Source of the DNA: Castellaniella hirudinis_A
GTDB taxonomy: Bacteria; Pseudomonadota; Gammaproteobacteria; Burkholderiales; Burkholderiaceae_B
DNA: 64,000 bases
Reading direction: 5' to 3'
NCBI RefSeq assembly: GCF_047468865.1
Contig: NZ_JBLGTV010000006.1
Span: 139,601 to 203,600, forward strand
The notes beneath the pieces were generated by a model. That model saw only the letters and a program-made list of their open reading frames with translations. It searched no databases and was not told the DNA's origin. Every line of letters starts with the position of its first letter. Positions within the stretch are counted from its first letter, which is position 1. Shown piece after piece: positions 1-9,198 of this stretch. The translations under genes and the position numbers were made by a program.

Positions 1-2
1 AG

Positions 3-164
3 ACGTTTCGTGCCGCCGCGCAGCGCGCCGGCATCCGGGTCATGACGTGCCGCCGCTCGGTGTGCAGCATGCAGCAAGCCCTGGATCAGTGCGGATTCTG
101 TAAAAGCACTGTGTGTCCGTTGCGTTCCCAGGCGTCAGCCCGGCGCTTGGCCCACGCGCACTGA
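3..164 (+). CDS. C-terminal fragment of an unidentified protein
   Basis: An open frame enters the window at base 3 and runs 53 codons to TGA. The tail is rich in cysteine (a CRRSVC pair, then CGFCKSTVC) and arginine, and it is followed by a good terminator hairpin, which supports a real gene end. I do not recognise the family. The cysteine spacing could bind a metal or Fe-S cluster, but that is a guess. The rest of the gene lies outside the window. Confidence 0.3.
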   Translation, partial: TFRAAAQRAGIRVMTCRRSVCSMQQALDQCGFCKSTVCPLRSQASARRLAHAH

Positions 165-233
165 GGCGCGCTCCGATCCAGCGGTTTCCTGTGCGCGTAT
201 TCATGGCTTGGCCCGGGCGCGCTCCGCCAGACG

Positions 234-257
234 ATGGGGGCGGTAAGCCCCCATTTT
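234..257 (+). terminator. Rho-independent terminator
   Basis: Perfect 8-bp stem (ATGGGGGC / GCCCCCAT) with a 5-nt loop followed by TTTT. It lies about 70 bases past the stop of the truncated first frame and probably ends that transcript. Confidence 0.6.
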
Positions 258-375
258 CAGCAGCGGGTTGCCGTCGAATGTCTTAGCGGATGGGGATTTC
301 GTGTCTGGACGGGTGCAGGCCCGCCCGGCGCATTGTCGGGCCGTGTTGTCGGTTCAGAGCCATTCGGTGGCGCGG

Positions 376-416
376 GCCATGAAAAATGCCGGGGCATCCC
401 CGGCATTTTTCATGGC
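376..416 (-). terminator. Bidirectional terminator, 19-bp perfect stem
   Basis: Perfect inverted repeat with 19-bp arms (376-394 and 398-416) and a 3-nt loop. Each arm carries an A5 or T5 run, so it can terminate in either direction. It sits 6 bases beyond the stop of the NlpC/P60 gene on the minus strand. Confidence 0.85.
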
Positions 417-421
417 GGCCC

Positions 422-1084
422 TCAGCGCTGCGCCGTGGCGGACTGGGGCTTCAGCCGGCGCGCGCCGTTGTAGCGCTTGCGCCAATAGGCGATGTCCATG
501 CTTTCGACCCGGATGGCCGCCCCCGAGCGCGGGGCGTGGACGAATTTCTTGTCTCCCAGGTAGATGCCCACATGAGAGAAGCGGCGCCCCAGGGTGTTGA
601 AGAACACCAGGTCGCCGCGGCGGAGCTCGTTGCGATCGATCGAGATGCCTGCCTGGGCCTGGCCGCTGGCGGTGCGGGGCAGCTTCAGCCCCAGGGATTT
701 TTCGGCGGCGTAGGCCACCAGGCCGCTGCAGTCGAAGCCTTCGCCGGGCGCGTCCCCGCCGTAGCGGTACTTGACCCCCAGGAACTTGAGCGCCGTGTTG
801 GCCAGGGTTTTGGGGGCGGGGGTGGCGTGCCGCGAGGTGGACTGGGGATAGTCGAGCGCCAGGCTGTCTTTGCTGTCCAGCCAGGCGCCCAGCGGGTCGG
901 CCTGGGTGGACAGCAGATAGCTGTCGCGCAGCAGGTGGTTGGAACCGGCATCCGCGGTCTGGCGGGGTTGGGTGGTGGCGCAACCGGCCAGCACCACCAG
1001 GCCAGCGCACAGGCACAGCCTGGCCCAGCGAGACAACGAAATCGGAGAGAATGATCTGGCGTGGGCGGCGTGTGGCGGTGGCAT
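422..1084 (-). CDS. NlpC/P60 family lipoprotein endopeptidase
   Basis: 220 residues. Residues 1-35 form a lipoprotein signal ending in a VLAGC lipobox (Cys35), so the product should be an envelope lipoprotein. The C-terminal half is a C40 NlpC/P60 domain: FDCSGLVAY gives the catalytic Cys119, HVGIYLG gives His171 and FVHAP gives the third polar residue, His183. Family members such as Spr/MepS and NlpC cleave the D-glutamyl-diaminopimelate bond of peptidoglycan stem peptides, and a cell-wall maturation role is inferred. It is a stand-alone gene ended by a strong hairpin. The first in-frame ATG is used; a later start would shorten the signal peptide n-region. Confidence 0.88.
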   Translation of the reverse strand: MPPPHAAHARSFSPISLSRWARLCLCAGLVVLAGCATTQPRQTADAGSNHLLRDSYLLSTQADPLGAWLDSKDSLALDYPQSTSRHATPAPKTLANTALKFLGVKYRYGGDAPGEGFDCSGLVAYAAEKSLGLKLPRTASGQAQAGISIDRNELRRGDLVFFNTLGRRFSHVGIYLGDKKFVHAPRSGAAIRVESMDIAYWRKRYNGARRLKPQSATAQR

Positions 1085-1167
1085 GGTTTTTTAGCGGGTG
1101 TCGTGCGGTCTTGTTGGTGGATTACCCAGCCAGCGGGTAGCCCGAAGATTCTAATAGATGAGGCCAG

Positions 1168-1911
1168 TCAGGTAAAGCTGTGAATCCGACCAGCGAATTC
1201 CAGCCGGGCGTTCAGCCAGCCGCGCAGGGCATTGGAAACCCGCAGCGCCGGGGCGGTTTCCAAATCCAGGCGGCTGAGTGGGGCCTCCCGTGCCCGGCCT
1301 TGATCCAGCAGCCATTGGCGCTGTACGCCCGGCAGCAGTCCATTGGCCAGGGGCGGCGTCAGCCAGCCGCCTTGGGGATCGCGGACATACAGGTTGCAGC
1401 GGCTGCCTTCGCACGGGGCGTCGGCCTGGTTGCAGAACAGCAGATCAAAGTGCGTTGGATGTCGCTGCAGCCAGTCCTGGGCGGCGGCAAACCAGGGCCT
1501 GTGGGTGGTTTTGTGTCGTAGCCAGACATTGTGCTGATCCAGGGCCGAATCGCTTGCCCGCGTCGTCAGGACGTGGTCGGCCCAAGCCAATTGCACCGGT
1601 TCCGGGGTGGCCGGCAGGGGGCTGTGCTGGATGGCGCATTGGCCGTCTGCCTGCAGCAGCAGCCGAAGACGCCAGACAGCCGGGCCGCTTGCATCGTCCG
1701 GCTCGGCGGTTTGGGGCGTCCGGGCCGGTTCGGCCGGGTGCTTCAGGCGGCGTATGGCCTCGGCGATCTGCGCGTCGATGTGTCTGGGATCCACCGGATA
1801 GCCCAGCGCCTGGGCCGACATCAGCAGCCGGGCGCGGTGTCCGGGCCACAGCGCGATTTGGCCATCGGCCAGTCGCATCGTTTCAATCAGGGCGGGCGGG
1901 GTCTGCGGCAT
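1168..1911 (-). CDS. pabC: Class IV aminotransferase, PabC-like (4-amino-4-deoxychorismate lyase candidate)
   Basis: 247 residues of the class IV pyridoxal-phosphate fold. The RHKTTHRPW segment carries the expected PLP lysine at about residue 134, and the C-terminal half has the usual LPGVQRQWLLD and RVSNALRG pattern. It begins 15 bases after pabB on the same strand and is third in the uvrA-pabB-pabC string. PabC removes pyruvate from aminodeoxychorismate to give p-aminobenzoate, and the adjacent pabB supports that assignment over a branched-chain or D-amino-acid aminotransferase. The sequence is divergent, so the substrate is inferred mostly from context. Confidence 0.75.
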   Translation of the reverse strand: MPQTPPALIETMRLADGQIALWPGHRARLLMSAQALGYPVDPRHIDAQIAEAIRRLKHPAEPARTPQTAEPDDASGPAVWRLRLLLQADGQCAIQHSPLPATPEPVQLAWADHVLTTRASDSALDQHNVWLRHKTTHRPWFAAAQDWLQRHPTHFDLLFCNQADAPCEGSRCNLYVRDPQGGWLTPPLANGLLPGVQRQWLLDQGRAREAPLSRLDLETAPALRVSNALRGWLNARLEFAGRIHSFT

Positions 1912-1926
1912 GGGCGTGGCGGATGT

Positions 1927-3189
1927 TCAAGGCGCTGGCTTGCCGGCGGCATTCCAGCCATTCAGGATGCGGGCCTTCCAGTGGCATTCCTGCCATTCCT
2001 GGTCGGCGTCGGAATCGAAGACGATCCCGCCGCCCACGCCGAACTGGGCGCGCCGGCCATGCAGTTCCAGGGTGCGGATGGCGACGTTCAGTGAAAAGTC
2101 TCCGTCGGGGGCCAGCCAGCCCACGCTGCCGCAGTAAATTCCCCGGCGGCGGCCTTCCAGGCTGCGGATGGCCTGCATGGCCGCCAGTTTGGGCGCGCCG
2201 GTGATGGAACCGCAGGGAAACAGGGCCCGCAGGATGTCGGCCAGCGACGCCCCCGGGGCCTCGGCCTGGATGGACGAGGTCAGCGTCCAGACCGATGGGT
2301 AGGCTTCCAGGTCGAACAGGGCGGGCACCTGGACGCTGCCGGGCGTTGCGATGCGGCCCAGGTCGTTGCGCAGCAGATCCACGATCATCAGGTTTTCGGC
2401 GCGGTTTTTCTCGCTGCGCAGCAGGGCCTGGCCGGCGGCCCGATCCTGAATGGGGTCGGTGTGGCGCGGGGCCGTGCCTTTCATGGGGCGGGTATACAGG
2501 GTGTTGCCGCGCCGGGCCACGAACAGTTCCGGCGACAGGGACAGCACCTGGCGCGCGCCGTCCTGGATGAATGCGCCATGCGCCACGGGGTGCTGCCGGA
2601 TCAGGGCGTGATAGGCCTGATCCGGGGGCAGCGCCGCCGGCCAGTCCAGCTGCAGCGCGATGGTGTGGTTGATCTGGTAATAATCGCCTCGGGCGATGCC
2701 CTGGCGGATGGCCGCGATGGCCAGGCGGTATTGCGCCAAGGTCTGGCTGGCCTGTGCGTCGTGGATGGCCCAGTGGGTATCGTCCGGGTCGGCGGGCGAC
2801 GGACGGGCGGCGTGGGCGATCCGGCGCCGGGGGTCGGGGCGCTGGCCCTGTTCGCTGGCCTGCCGGAACACCAGGGCTGTCAGGCGGGGCTGGGGCTCGA
2901 TCGGCTGGGTCGGTCGCGGCGCGGCGGGCGGGTCGTTCAGCCAATCGCCCAATTCGTAGTCCAGCAGCAAGGCCACCCAGTGGCCCTGCCGGCCGGCCTG
3001 CGCGATGGCGGCCCAGGCATCGGGCAGGTCGGCCTGGCGGTGCACGGCAATGCGTTCGGCTGGCTGATCCAGGCGCAGCGACCAGCCCGATAAGGCGTCG
3101 TCGAAGCGGCATGCCGCCGGGCGGCGGTGATCCTGCCGGGCGCCGGCGGCGTCCTGGACGGCGCAGGGGGTCTCCAGGGCGGGGCTCAT
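1927..3189 (-). CDS. pabB: Aminodeoxychorismate synthase component I
   Basis: 420 residues of the chorismate-binding family. Diagnostic stretches are RPMKGTAPR (equivalent of the PIKGT motif with the catalytic lysine), NLMIVDLLRNDLGR, LFPCGSITGAPK and the C-terminal GVGGGIVFDSD block. The enzyme aminates chorismate to 4-amino-4-deoxychorismate with ammonia from a glutamine amidotransferase partner (PabA), which is not in the window. The start codon overlaps the uvrA stop as ATGA, so it is probably translated by coupling. The N-terminal domain is short compared with TrpE, which favours PabB over anthranilate synthase. A longer in-frame extension runs back into uvrA but is only a shadow. Confidence 0.88.
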   Translation of the reverse strand: MSPALETPCAVQDAAGARQDHRRPAACRFDDALSGWSLRLDQPAERIAVHRQADLPDAWAAIAQAGRQGHWVALLLDYELGDWLNDPPAAPRPTQPIEPQPRLTALVFRQASEQGQRPDPRRRIAHAARPSPADPDDTHWAIHDAQASQTLAQYRLAIAAIRQGIARGDYYQINHTIALQLDWPAALPPDQAYHALIRQHPVAHGAFIQDGARQVLSLSPELFVARRGNTLYTRPMKGTAPRHTDPIQDRAAGQALLRSEKNRAENLMIVDLLRNDLGRIATPGSVQVPALFDLEAYPSVWTLTSSIQAEAPGASLADILRALFPCGSITGAPKLAAMQAIRSLEGRRRGIYCGSVGWLAPDGDFSLNVAIRTLELHGRRAQFGVGGGIVFDSDADQEWQECHWKARILNGWNAAGKPAP

Positions 3190-6100
3190 GCGGCCGCCGC
3201 CTGGCGCTGCAGGAATTCGGCCAGGATGCGGCCGGTGTGCGTGCTGTCCCGGCAGATATCTTCCGGGCTGCCCTGGGACACGACCCGGCCCCCCTGGTCG
3301 CCACCTTCGGGGCCCAGGTCGATGATCCAGTCGGCTTCCGCCATGACGTCCAGGTTGTGTTCGATGACCACCACGGTGTGGCCCGCATCCACCAGCCGGT
3401 GCAGTACGCCGATCAGCTTTTCCACATCGGCGGTGGACAGGCCCACCGTGGGCTCGTCCAGCACGTACAGAGTGTGCGGGATGCGCGAGGCTCGGCCGGT
3501 GCGGATCACGCCCTCGTCCAGGTGCGCCTTGGTCAGTTCGGTCACCAGCTTGATGCGCTGGGCTTCGCCGCCCGACAGGGTGGGTGAAGGCTGGCCCAGG
3601 GTCAGGTAGCCCAGCCCCACGTCCTGCATCAGCTGCAGGGCGCGAGCGACTTTGCGGTGCGCCGCGAAATGTCCGATGGCGTCGTCCACTTCCATGCGCA
3701 GCACGGCGCCCGCGTTCAGCTGGTTCCATTGCACGGCCAGGGTTTCGTGGTTGAAGCGCGCCCCGTGGCAGGCTTCGCAGGGCACTTTGACATCGGGCAG
3801 GAAACTCATTTCGATGGTGCGCATGCCCTGGCCGTCGCATTCGGGGCAGCGGCCCGCCCCCGTGTTGAAGGAAAAGCGCGAAGCCGTCCAGCCGCGCAGC
3901 TTGGCATCGCGCGTGCTGGCGTACAGCTTGCGGATGTCGTCCCAGAAGCCGATATAGGTGGCGGGGCAGGATCGGGGGGTCTTGCCGATCGGGGTCTGGT
4001 CGACTTCCAGCACGCGGTCGATGGCTTCCCAGCCCCGGATGTCGCGGCAGCCCTGCCAGGGGGTGCTCAGGCGGCTGCCCACCCGGCGGCTGAGATTGTC
4101 CAGCAGGACGTCGCGCGCCAGGGTGGATTTGCCGGACCCCGACACCCCGGTCACCACGCTAAGACGCCCCAAGGGGATGCGTGCCCGGGCGCGGCGCAGG
4201 TTGTGCAGGGTGGCGTCCACGATTTCGACGGCCGGGGTTTGCTTGTCCACCGCGCGGCGCGGCTGCATGGGGTGGATCAGGGGCTGGCGCAGGTAGCGCC
4301 CCGTCAGGGACGCCGGGTGGCGGGCGATGTCGTCCACGCGGCCCTGGGCCACCACCATGCCGCCGCGCACGCCGGCCCCCGGGCCGATGTCGATGACGTG
4401 GCCGGCGCGGCGGATGGTGTCTTCGTCGTGTTCCACCACCACCAGGGTATTGCCATTGCCTTCCAGGCGGGCCAGGGCGTCCAGCAGGATGCGGTTGTCG
4501 CGCGGATGCAGCCCGATGGTGGGCTCGTCCAGCACATAGCACACGCCCTGCAGGTTGGAGCCCAGCTGCGCGGCCAGGCGGATGCGCTGGGCTTCGCCGC
4601 CCGACAGGGTGGGCGCGGCGCGATCCAGCGCCAGATAGCCCAGCCCCACGTCCATCATGAAGTTCAGCCGCCCGCGGATTTCCGCCAGGATGTCGCGGGC
4701 GATCTCGGCCTCGCGCCCCTGGATGCCCAGGCTCAGGAAAAAGCGCTGGGCGTCGCTGACGGGCAGGGCGGCCAGATCCGCGATGGAGAGATCCCGCCAG
4801 CGAAACGCCAGCGCCACCCGGTTTAGGCGCTGGCCTTGGCACTGCGGGCAGGCCGCCAGGGGGGCGTCGCCGTCTTCCAGCCAGCCGGCTTCCTCGCCGG
4901 TCTGGTCGGCGGTGAAGCCCGCCAGCGCCAGCCCGGTGCCGAAGCAGCCGGGGCACCAGCCGTGGCGCGAATTATAGGAAAACAGGCGCGGGTCGGGTTC
5001 CGGGAAGCTGGTGCCGCACTCCGGGCAGGCGCGCTTGATGGAAAAGGTCAGAACCAGGGGGTGGGGCGCCAGGCCGGCGGCGCGGCGGGCGGCGAGATCC
5101 GGCCCGGGGGCGGTCAGCCCGCACAGCGCCCGGAAAGTGCCGTGGCCCAGCACCAGCGCCTCGCGCACGGCGTCGCGCAGAGCGGCTTCGTCGCGCACGT
5201 CTACGATCAAGTCGCGCACCGGCAGTTCGATGGTGTGTTCCTGATAGCGATCCAGCCGGGGCCAGGGCTTGACGGGGGTGAATTCGCCGTCCACCCGCAG
5301 GTGGCTGTGACCGTGGCTGGCGGCCCATTTGGCCAGGTCGGTGTAGTAGCCCTTGCGCGCCGTCACCAGCGGGGCCAGCAGGCCGATGTGGTCGCCCGCG
5401 TGGTCGCGCAGCAGCTGGGCCACGATTTGATCCGCGGTCTGCGGGGCCACCGGCACCTGGCAATCCGGGCACATCTGCGTGCCCAGGCGCACGTACAGCA
5501 GGCGCAGGAAGTGGTGGATTTCCGTCATGGTGGCGACGGTGGATTTGCGCCCGCCCCGGCTGGTGCGCTGCTCGATGGCCACGGTGGGCGGAATGCCGTA
5601 GATGGCGTCCACGTCGGGTTTGCTGGCGGGCTGCACGATAGCCCGCGCATAGGCGTTCAGGGATTCCAGATAGCGCCGCTGGCCTTCGTTGAACAGGATA
5701 TCGAAGGCCAGGGTGGACTTGCCCGAGCCTGATACCCCGGTGATGACCGTGAAGGTGTCCCGGGGAATGTGGACGTCGATGCCTTTCAGGTTGTGCTCAC
5801 GGGCGTTGACGATTTGGATATCGCGGCTGAACGCGGGCTGCGCCGAGGCCGGGGCGGGCTCTTGCAGCGTCAGGGCGGGGTTGTCCAGCTGCCGCAGATA
5901 GTCGGCCAGCGCCTGGCCCGTGTGGGAGTCTGGATGCCGCATGAGGGTGTCCGGGGTGCCCTGGGCCATGACCCGCCCCCCCTGGTCGCCGCCTTCGGGG
6001 CCCAGGTCGATGACCCAGTCGGCGGCGCGGATCACGTCCAGATTGTGTTCGATGATCAGCAGCGAATGGCCGGCCGCCAGCAGCTTGCGAAAGGCCTGCA

Positions 6101-8807
6101 TCAGGCGCGCGATGTCGTCGAAATGCAGGCCGGTGGTGGGCTCGTCGAACAACAGCAGATTGCCCTTCAGCAAATGCTGCGGGGCGCGGGATTTAGCGGC
6201 CTTGGCCAGGTGGCCGGCCAGTTTCAGGCGCTGGGCTTCGCCGCCTGACAGGGTGGGCACCGGCTGGCCCAGGCGCACATATTCCAGGCCCACGTCGGCC
6301 AGCGGGGCCAGCCCCCATTGCACGTCGCGCAGACCCTTGAAGAAATCCAGGGCCTCGCTGACGGTCATGTCCAGCACCTCGTCGATGGAGGCGCTGCGGC
6401 CCAGGTGTTCGATGCGCGCTTCCAGGATCTGGGGCCGGAAGCGGCGGCCGTCGCAATCCGGGCAGCGCAGGTAGACGTCCGACAGAAACTGCATTTCGAC
6501 GTGTTCAAAGCCCGTGCCGCCGCAGCCGGGGCAGCGGCCGTCGCCCGAGTTGAAGCTGAAGGTGCCGGGGGTGTAGCCGCGCTCCTGCGACAGGGGGGCG
6601 GCCGCGAACAGCTTGCGGATGGCATCGAAGGCCCCGACATAGCTGGCGGGGTTGGAGCGGGCGGTCTTGCCGATGGGGGTCTGATCCACCAGCATGACGT
6701 CGGCGATCTGCTCGGCCCCCAGCAGCGTGTCGAATGCGCCCGGGGCTTCGGTGGGCCGCCCCAGGTGCTTGAGCAAGGCGGGGTACAGCACATCCTGCAC
6801 CAGGGTGGATTTTCCGGAACCCGACACCCCGGTCAGGCAGACCAGACGGCCCAGGGGTAAGGACAGGTCGATGTTTTGCAGGTTGTTGGCCCGCACCCCC
6901 TGCAGCAGCAGGCGCGGGGTGTTGTCGGCCACGGGCATGGGGCGCGGGGCCTCGATGCGCTGCCGGCCGCTGAAGTAGCGCCCGGTCGGCGTGTCGGCGG
7001 CGGCCAGCTGGGCCGGGCTGCCGTCGAAAATGATCTGCCCGCCGCGTTCGCCCGGCCCGGGGCCGACGTCCAGGATACGGTCGGCGGCCACCATCACCTG
7101 GGGGTCGTGTTCGACCACCACCAGCGTATTGCCGTGGTTGCGCAGCCGCCGCATGACCTGGACGATGCGGTGAATGTCGCGCGGGTGCAGGCCGATCGAG
7201 GGCTCGTCCAGCACGAACAGGGTATTGACCAGGGACGTGCCCAGGGCCGTGGTCAGGTTGATGCGCTGGACTTCGCCGCCGGACAGGGTGCGGCTTTGGC
7301 GATCTAGCGACAGATAGCCCAGACCCACGTCGCACAGAAAGCGCAGCCGGGTGCGCACTTCGTCCAGCAGTTCGATCAAGGCGTCGTCCAGCGCCTGGCC
7401 GAGTTCGATGGCGTCGAACCAGTCGCGCACCCGTTCGATGGGCAGACGCATCAAGTCGTGCAGCCCCAGGCCCGGCAGCGCGGCCAGCTGGCCGGTCGTC
7501 CAGTGCGTCCCGGCCGGGCTGAAGCGCGGATAGCCGGGAATCGGCTGGGTGTCGCGCCCCAGGCGCCACAGGCCGGCCTCGGGTTTCAGCCGGGCCCCCC
7601 GGCATTGCGGGCAAGGGGTATAGCTGCGGTATTTGGACAGCAGCACGCGCACGTGCATGCGATACGACTTGGTTTCCAGCCAGTCGAAAAACCGCTGGAT
7701 GCCGTACCACTGGCGTTTCCAGGCCGATGGCCCGCCTTTCCAGTCCGGGGCGCCGTGGATGACCCAGGATTTTTCGGCGGCGTTCAGGTCTTGCCAGGGG
7801 ACATTCAAGCGGATGCCCGCCTTGGCGGCGTATTTTCCCAGTTCTTCCTGGCATTCGTGGTAGCTGGGGGTTTGCCAGGGCTTGATGGCCCCGTCCTTCA
7901 GGCTGCGGCGCTCGTCCGGGATGACCAGGCCGTAGTCGATGCCCATGACGCGGCCAAAGCCTTTGCAGGCTTCGCAGGCCCCCAGGGGCGAATTGAAGGA
8001 AAAGGTGCTGGGCAGCGGCGTGCTGTATTCGATGTCGCAGTGGGCGCAGTGCAGGCCCGCGCTGAAGCGCCAGACGGTTTCCTGGCCGTCGTCCCGCAGG
8101 GCGAACACGGTCAGGCGTCCCTTGCCCTGGTGCAGGGCGGTTTCCAGGGCCTCGTCCACCCGGGCGGCTTCGGCATTGCCCAGCCGGAAACGATCCTGCA
8201 CCACGAACAAGCGGCGGGTGCCCGCCGAAGCCGGGGCCGTGCGGCTGGATGTGTCGGCAGGCGTGTGCACCCGGGTATAGCCCTGCTGCTGCAGGAAGCC
8301 GCGGATTTCGTCTTCGGTGAAGTTGTCCGGCACGGCGACCGGGAAGGCGACGACCAGGCGCGGGTCGTCTTGCGCGCACAGCGCGTCCAGCTGCTGCCGG
8401 ATGCTGGCCGGGTTGTCGCGCTGAACCTGGCGCGCGCACTGGGCGCAGTGCAGGTGCCCCGCGCGGGCGTACAGCAGCTTCAGGTGGTCGTTCAGCTCGG
8501 TCATGGTGCCCACGGTGCTGCGCGAATTGCGCACCGGGTTGACCTGGTCGATGGCAATCGCGGGCAGGATGCCTTCGATGCGATCCACCCGGGGCTTGTC
8601 CATGCGATCCAGGAACTGGCGCGCATAGGGCGAAAAGGTTTCGACATAGCGGCGTTGGCCTTCGGCATACAGGGTGTCGAAGGCCAACGAGGATTTGCCC
8701 GAACCCGACACCCCGGTGATCACCAGCAATTCGCCGGTCTGGATGGTGACATCCAGGTTCTTCAGGTTGTTCTGGCGGGCACCAAAAATACGGATGGGTG
8801 CGTTCAT
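3186..8807 (-). CDS. uvrA: Double-length UvrA-family excinuclease ATPase
   Basis: 1873 residues, about twice a normal UvrA (about 940). There are four GVSGSGKS Walker A motifs near residues 32, 660, 1020 and 1556, so two complete UvrA-like halves are fused head to tail. Each half has LSGGE signature motifs and CxxC zinc modules (for example CPGCGGTG and CPECDGQG). The first half keeps the QVNPVRNSRSTVGT segment; the second has the equivalent EQRTSRGGRKSTVAT. UvrA dimers find bulky DNA lesions for UvrB, so a fused pair would be a covalent pseudo-dimer. Similar giant UvrA proteins are, from memory, known in some Burkholderiales, usually beside a normal uvrA elsewhere. The gene leads a minus-strand operon with pabB and pabC. 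Confidence 0.92.
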   Translation of the reverse strand: MNAPIRIFGARQNNLKNLDVTIQTGELLVITGVSGSGKSSLAFDTLYAEGQRRYVETFSPYARQFLDRMDKPRVDRIEGILPAIAIDQVNPVRNSRSTVGTMTELNDHLKLLYARAGHLHCAQCARQVQRDNPASIRQQLDALCAQDDPRLVVAFPVAVPDNFTEDEIRGFLQQQGYTRVHTPADTSSRTAPASAGTRRLFVVQDRFRLGNAEAARVDEALETALHQGKGRLTVFALRDDGQETVWRFSAGLHCAHCDIEYSTPLPSTFSFNSPLGACEACKGFGRVMGIDYGLVIPDERRSLKDGAIKPWQTPSYHECQEELGKYAAKAGIRLNVPWQDLNAAEKSWVIHGAPDWKGGPSAWKRQWYGIQRFFDWLETKSYRMHVRVLLSKYRSYTPCPQCRGARLKPEAGLWRLGRDTQPIPGYPRFSPAGTHWTTGQLAALPGLGLHDLMRLPIERVRDWFDAIELGQALDDALIELLDEVRTRLRFLCDVGLGYLSLDRQSRTLSGGEVQRINLTTALGTSLVNTLFVLDEPSIGLHPRDIHRIVQVMRRLRNHGNTLVVVEHDPQVMVAADRILDVGPGPGERGGQIIFDGSPAQLAAADTPTGRYFSGRQRIEAPRPMPVADNTPRLLLQGVRANNLQNIDLSLPLGRLVCLTGVSGSGKSTLVQDVLYPALLKHLGRPTEAPGAFDTLLGAEQIADVMLVDQTPIGKTARSNPASYVGAFDAIRKLFAAAPLSQERGYTPGTFSFNSGDGRCPGCGGTGFEHVEMQFLSDVYLRCPDCDGRRFRPQILEARIEHLGRSASIDEVLDMTVSEALDFFKGLRDVQWGLAPLADVGLEYVRLGQPVPTLSGGEAQRLKLAGHLAKAAKSRAPQHLLKGNLLLFDEPTTGLHFDDIARLMQAFRKLLAAGHSLLIIEHNLDVIRAADWVIDLGPEGGDQGGRVMAQGTPDTLMRHPDSHTGQALADYLRQLDNPALTLQEPAPASAQPAFSRDIQIVNAREHNLKGIDVHIPRDTFTVITGVSGSGKSTLAFDILFNEGQRRYLESLNAYARAIVQPASKPDVDAIYGIPPTVAIEQRTSRGGRKSTVATMTEIHHFLRLLYVRLGTQMCPDCQVPVAPQTADQIVAQLLRDHAGDHIGLLAPLVTARKGYYTDLAKWAASHGHSHLRVDGEFTPVKPWPRLDRYQEHTIELPVRDLIVDVRDEAALRDAVREALVLGHGTFRALCGLTAPGPDLAARRAAGLAPHPLVLTFSIKRACPECGTSFPEPDPRLFSYNSRHGWCPGCFGTGLALAGFTADQTGEEAGWLEDGDAPLAACPQCQGQRLNRVALAFRWRDLSIADLAALPVSDAQRFFLSLGIQGREAEIARDILAEIRGRLNFMMDVGLGYLALDRAAPTLSGGEAQRIRLAAQLGSNLQGVCYVLDEPTIGLHPRDNRILLDALARLEGNGNTLVVVEHDEDTIRRAGHVIDIGPGAGVRGGMVVAQGRVDDIARHPASLTGRYLRQPLIHPMQPRRAVDKQTPAVEIVDATLHNLRRARARIPLGRLSVVTGVSGSGKSTLARDVLLDNLSRRVGSRLSTPWQGCRDIRGWEAIDRVLEVDQTPIGKTPRSCPATYIGFWDDIRKLYASTRDAKLRGWTASRFSFNTGAGRCPECDGQGMRTIEMSFLPDVKVPCEACHGARFNHETLAVQWNQLNAGAVLRMEVDDAIGHFAAHRKVARALQLMQDVGLGYLTLGQPSPTLSGGEAQRIKLVTELTKAHLDEGVIRTGRASRIPHTLYVLDEPTVGLSTADVEKLIGVLHRLVDAGHTVVVIEHNLDVMAEADWIIDLGPEGGDQGGRVVSQGSPEDICRDSTHTGRILAEFLQRQAAAA

Positions 8808-8883
8808 GGCATCATCATAATCTTCTCCCCGGGATATTTGCTAAAATGCCATGTTTCGCATATTGCCCGCTTCGGAGAACCTC

Positions 8884-9012
8884 ATGGCAGAAATCAAACG
8901 CACCCGGCGCAACACGCTAGAACGCCGTTGCTTAGGCAAGGCTTTCAAGCGTCTTTTCGTGCGCGCCCCCAAAGGCGTCTTCAAGATGCTCGAAAAGGTC
9001 AAGCGCGTCTGA
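8884..9012 (+). CDS. 42-residue highly basic small protein
   Basis: Begins ATG with GGAGA 5 bases upstream and ends TGA; a terminator with nine Ts follows 48 bases later. The product has about one third lysine plus arginine and no transmembrane segment. An in-frame ATG at 8851 would add 11 residues, but the ribosome site favours 8884. It resembles a small ribosome- or nucleic-acid-associated protein in composition, but it is not L34 or L36 by sequence and I do not recognise it. It diverges from uvrA, with an AT-rich TAAAAT box at 8842-8847 as a possible -10 element. Confidence 0.6.
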   Translation: MAEIKRTRRNTLERRCLGKAFKRLFVRAPKGVFKMLEKVKRV

Positions 9013-9059
9013 TTCGCGCCCGGCCCGCCGTATTGTTTTCATACAATTCGGCCTCATGG

Positions 9060-9093
9060 AAACCACGGATACGACAGTCCGTGGTTTTTTTTT
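9060..9093 (+). terminator. Rho-independent terminator
   Basis: 10-bp perfect stem (9060-9069 with 9078-9087), 8-nt loop, then a run of nine Ts (9085-9093). It ends the small basic-protein transcript and isolates it from the glycosyltransferase gene. Confidence 0.9.
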
Positions 9094-9198
9094 GCCGCTA
9101 TCATGGTTCGCATCAGTCGGCTGAGTCCAGCCTTGCGGGTGGCTGTCGCCCGCAGTTTCGGCATGGCAGCCCATTACAAGACAGAGGAGCCCATTTGC

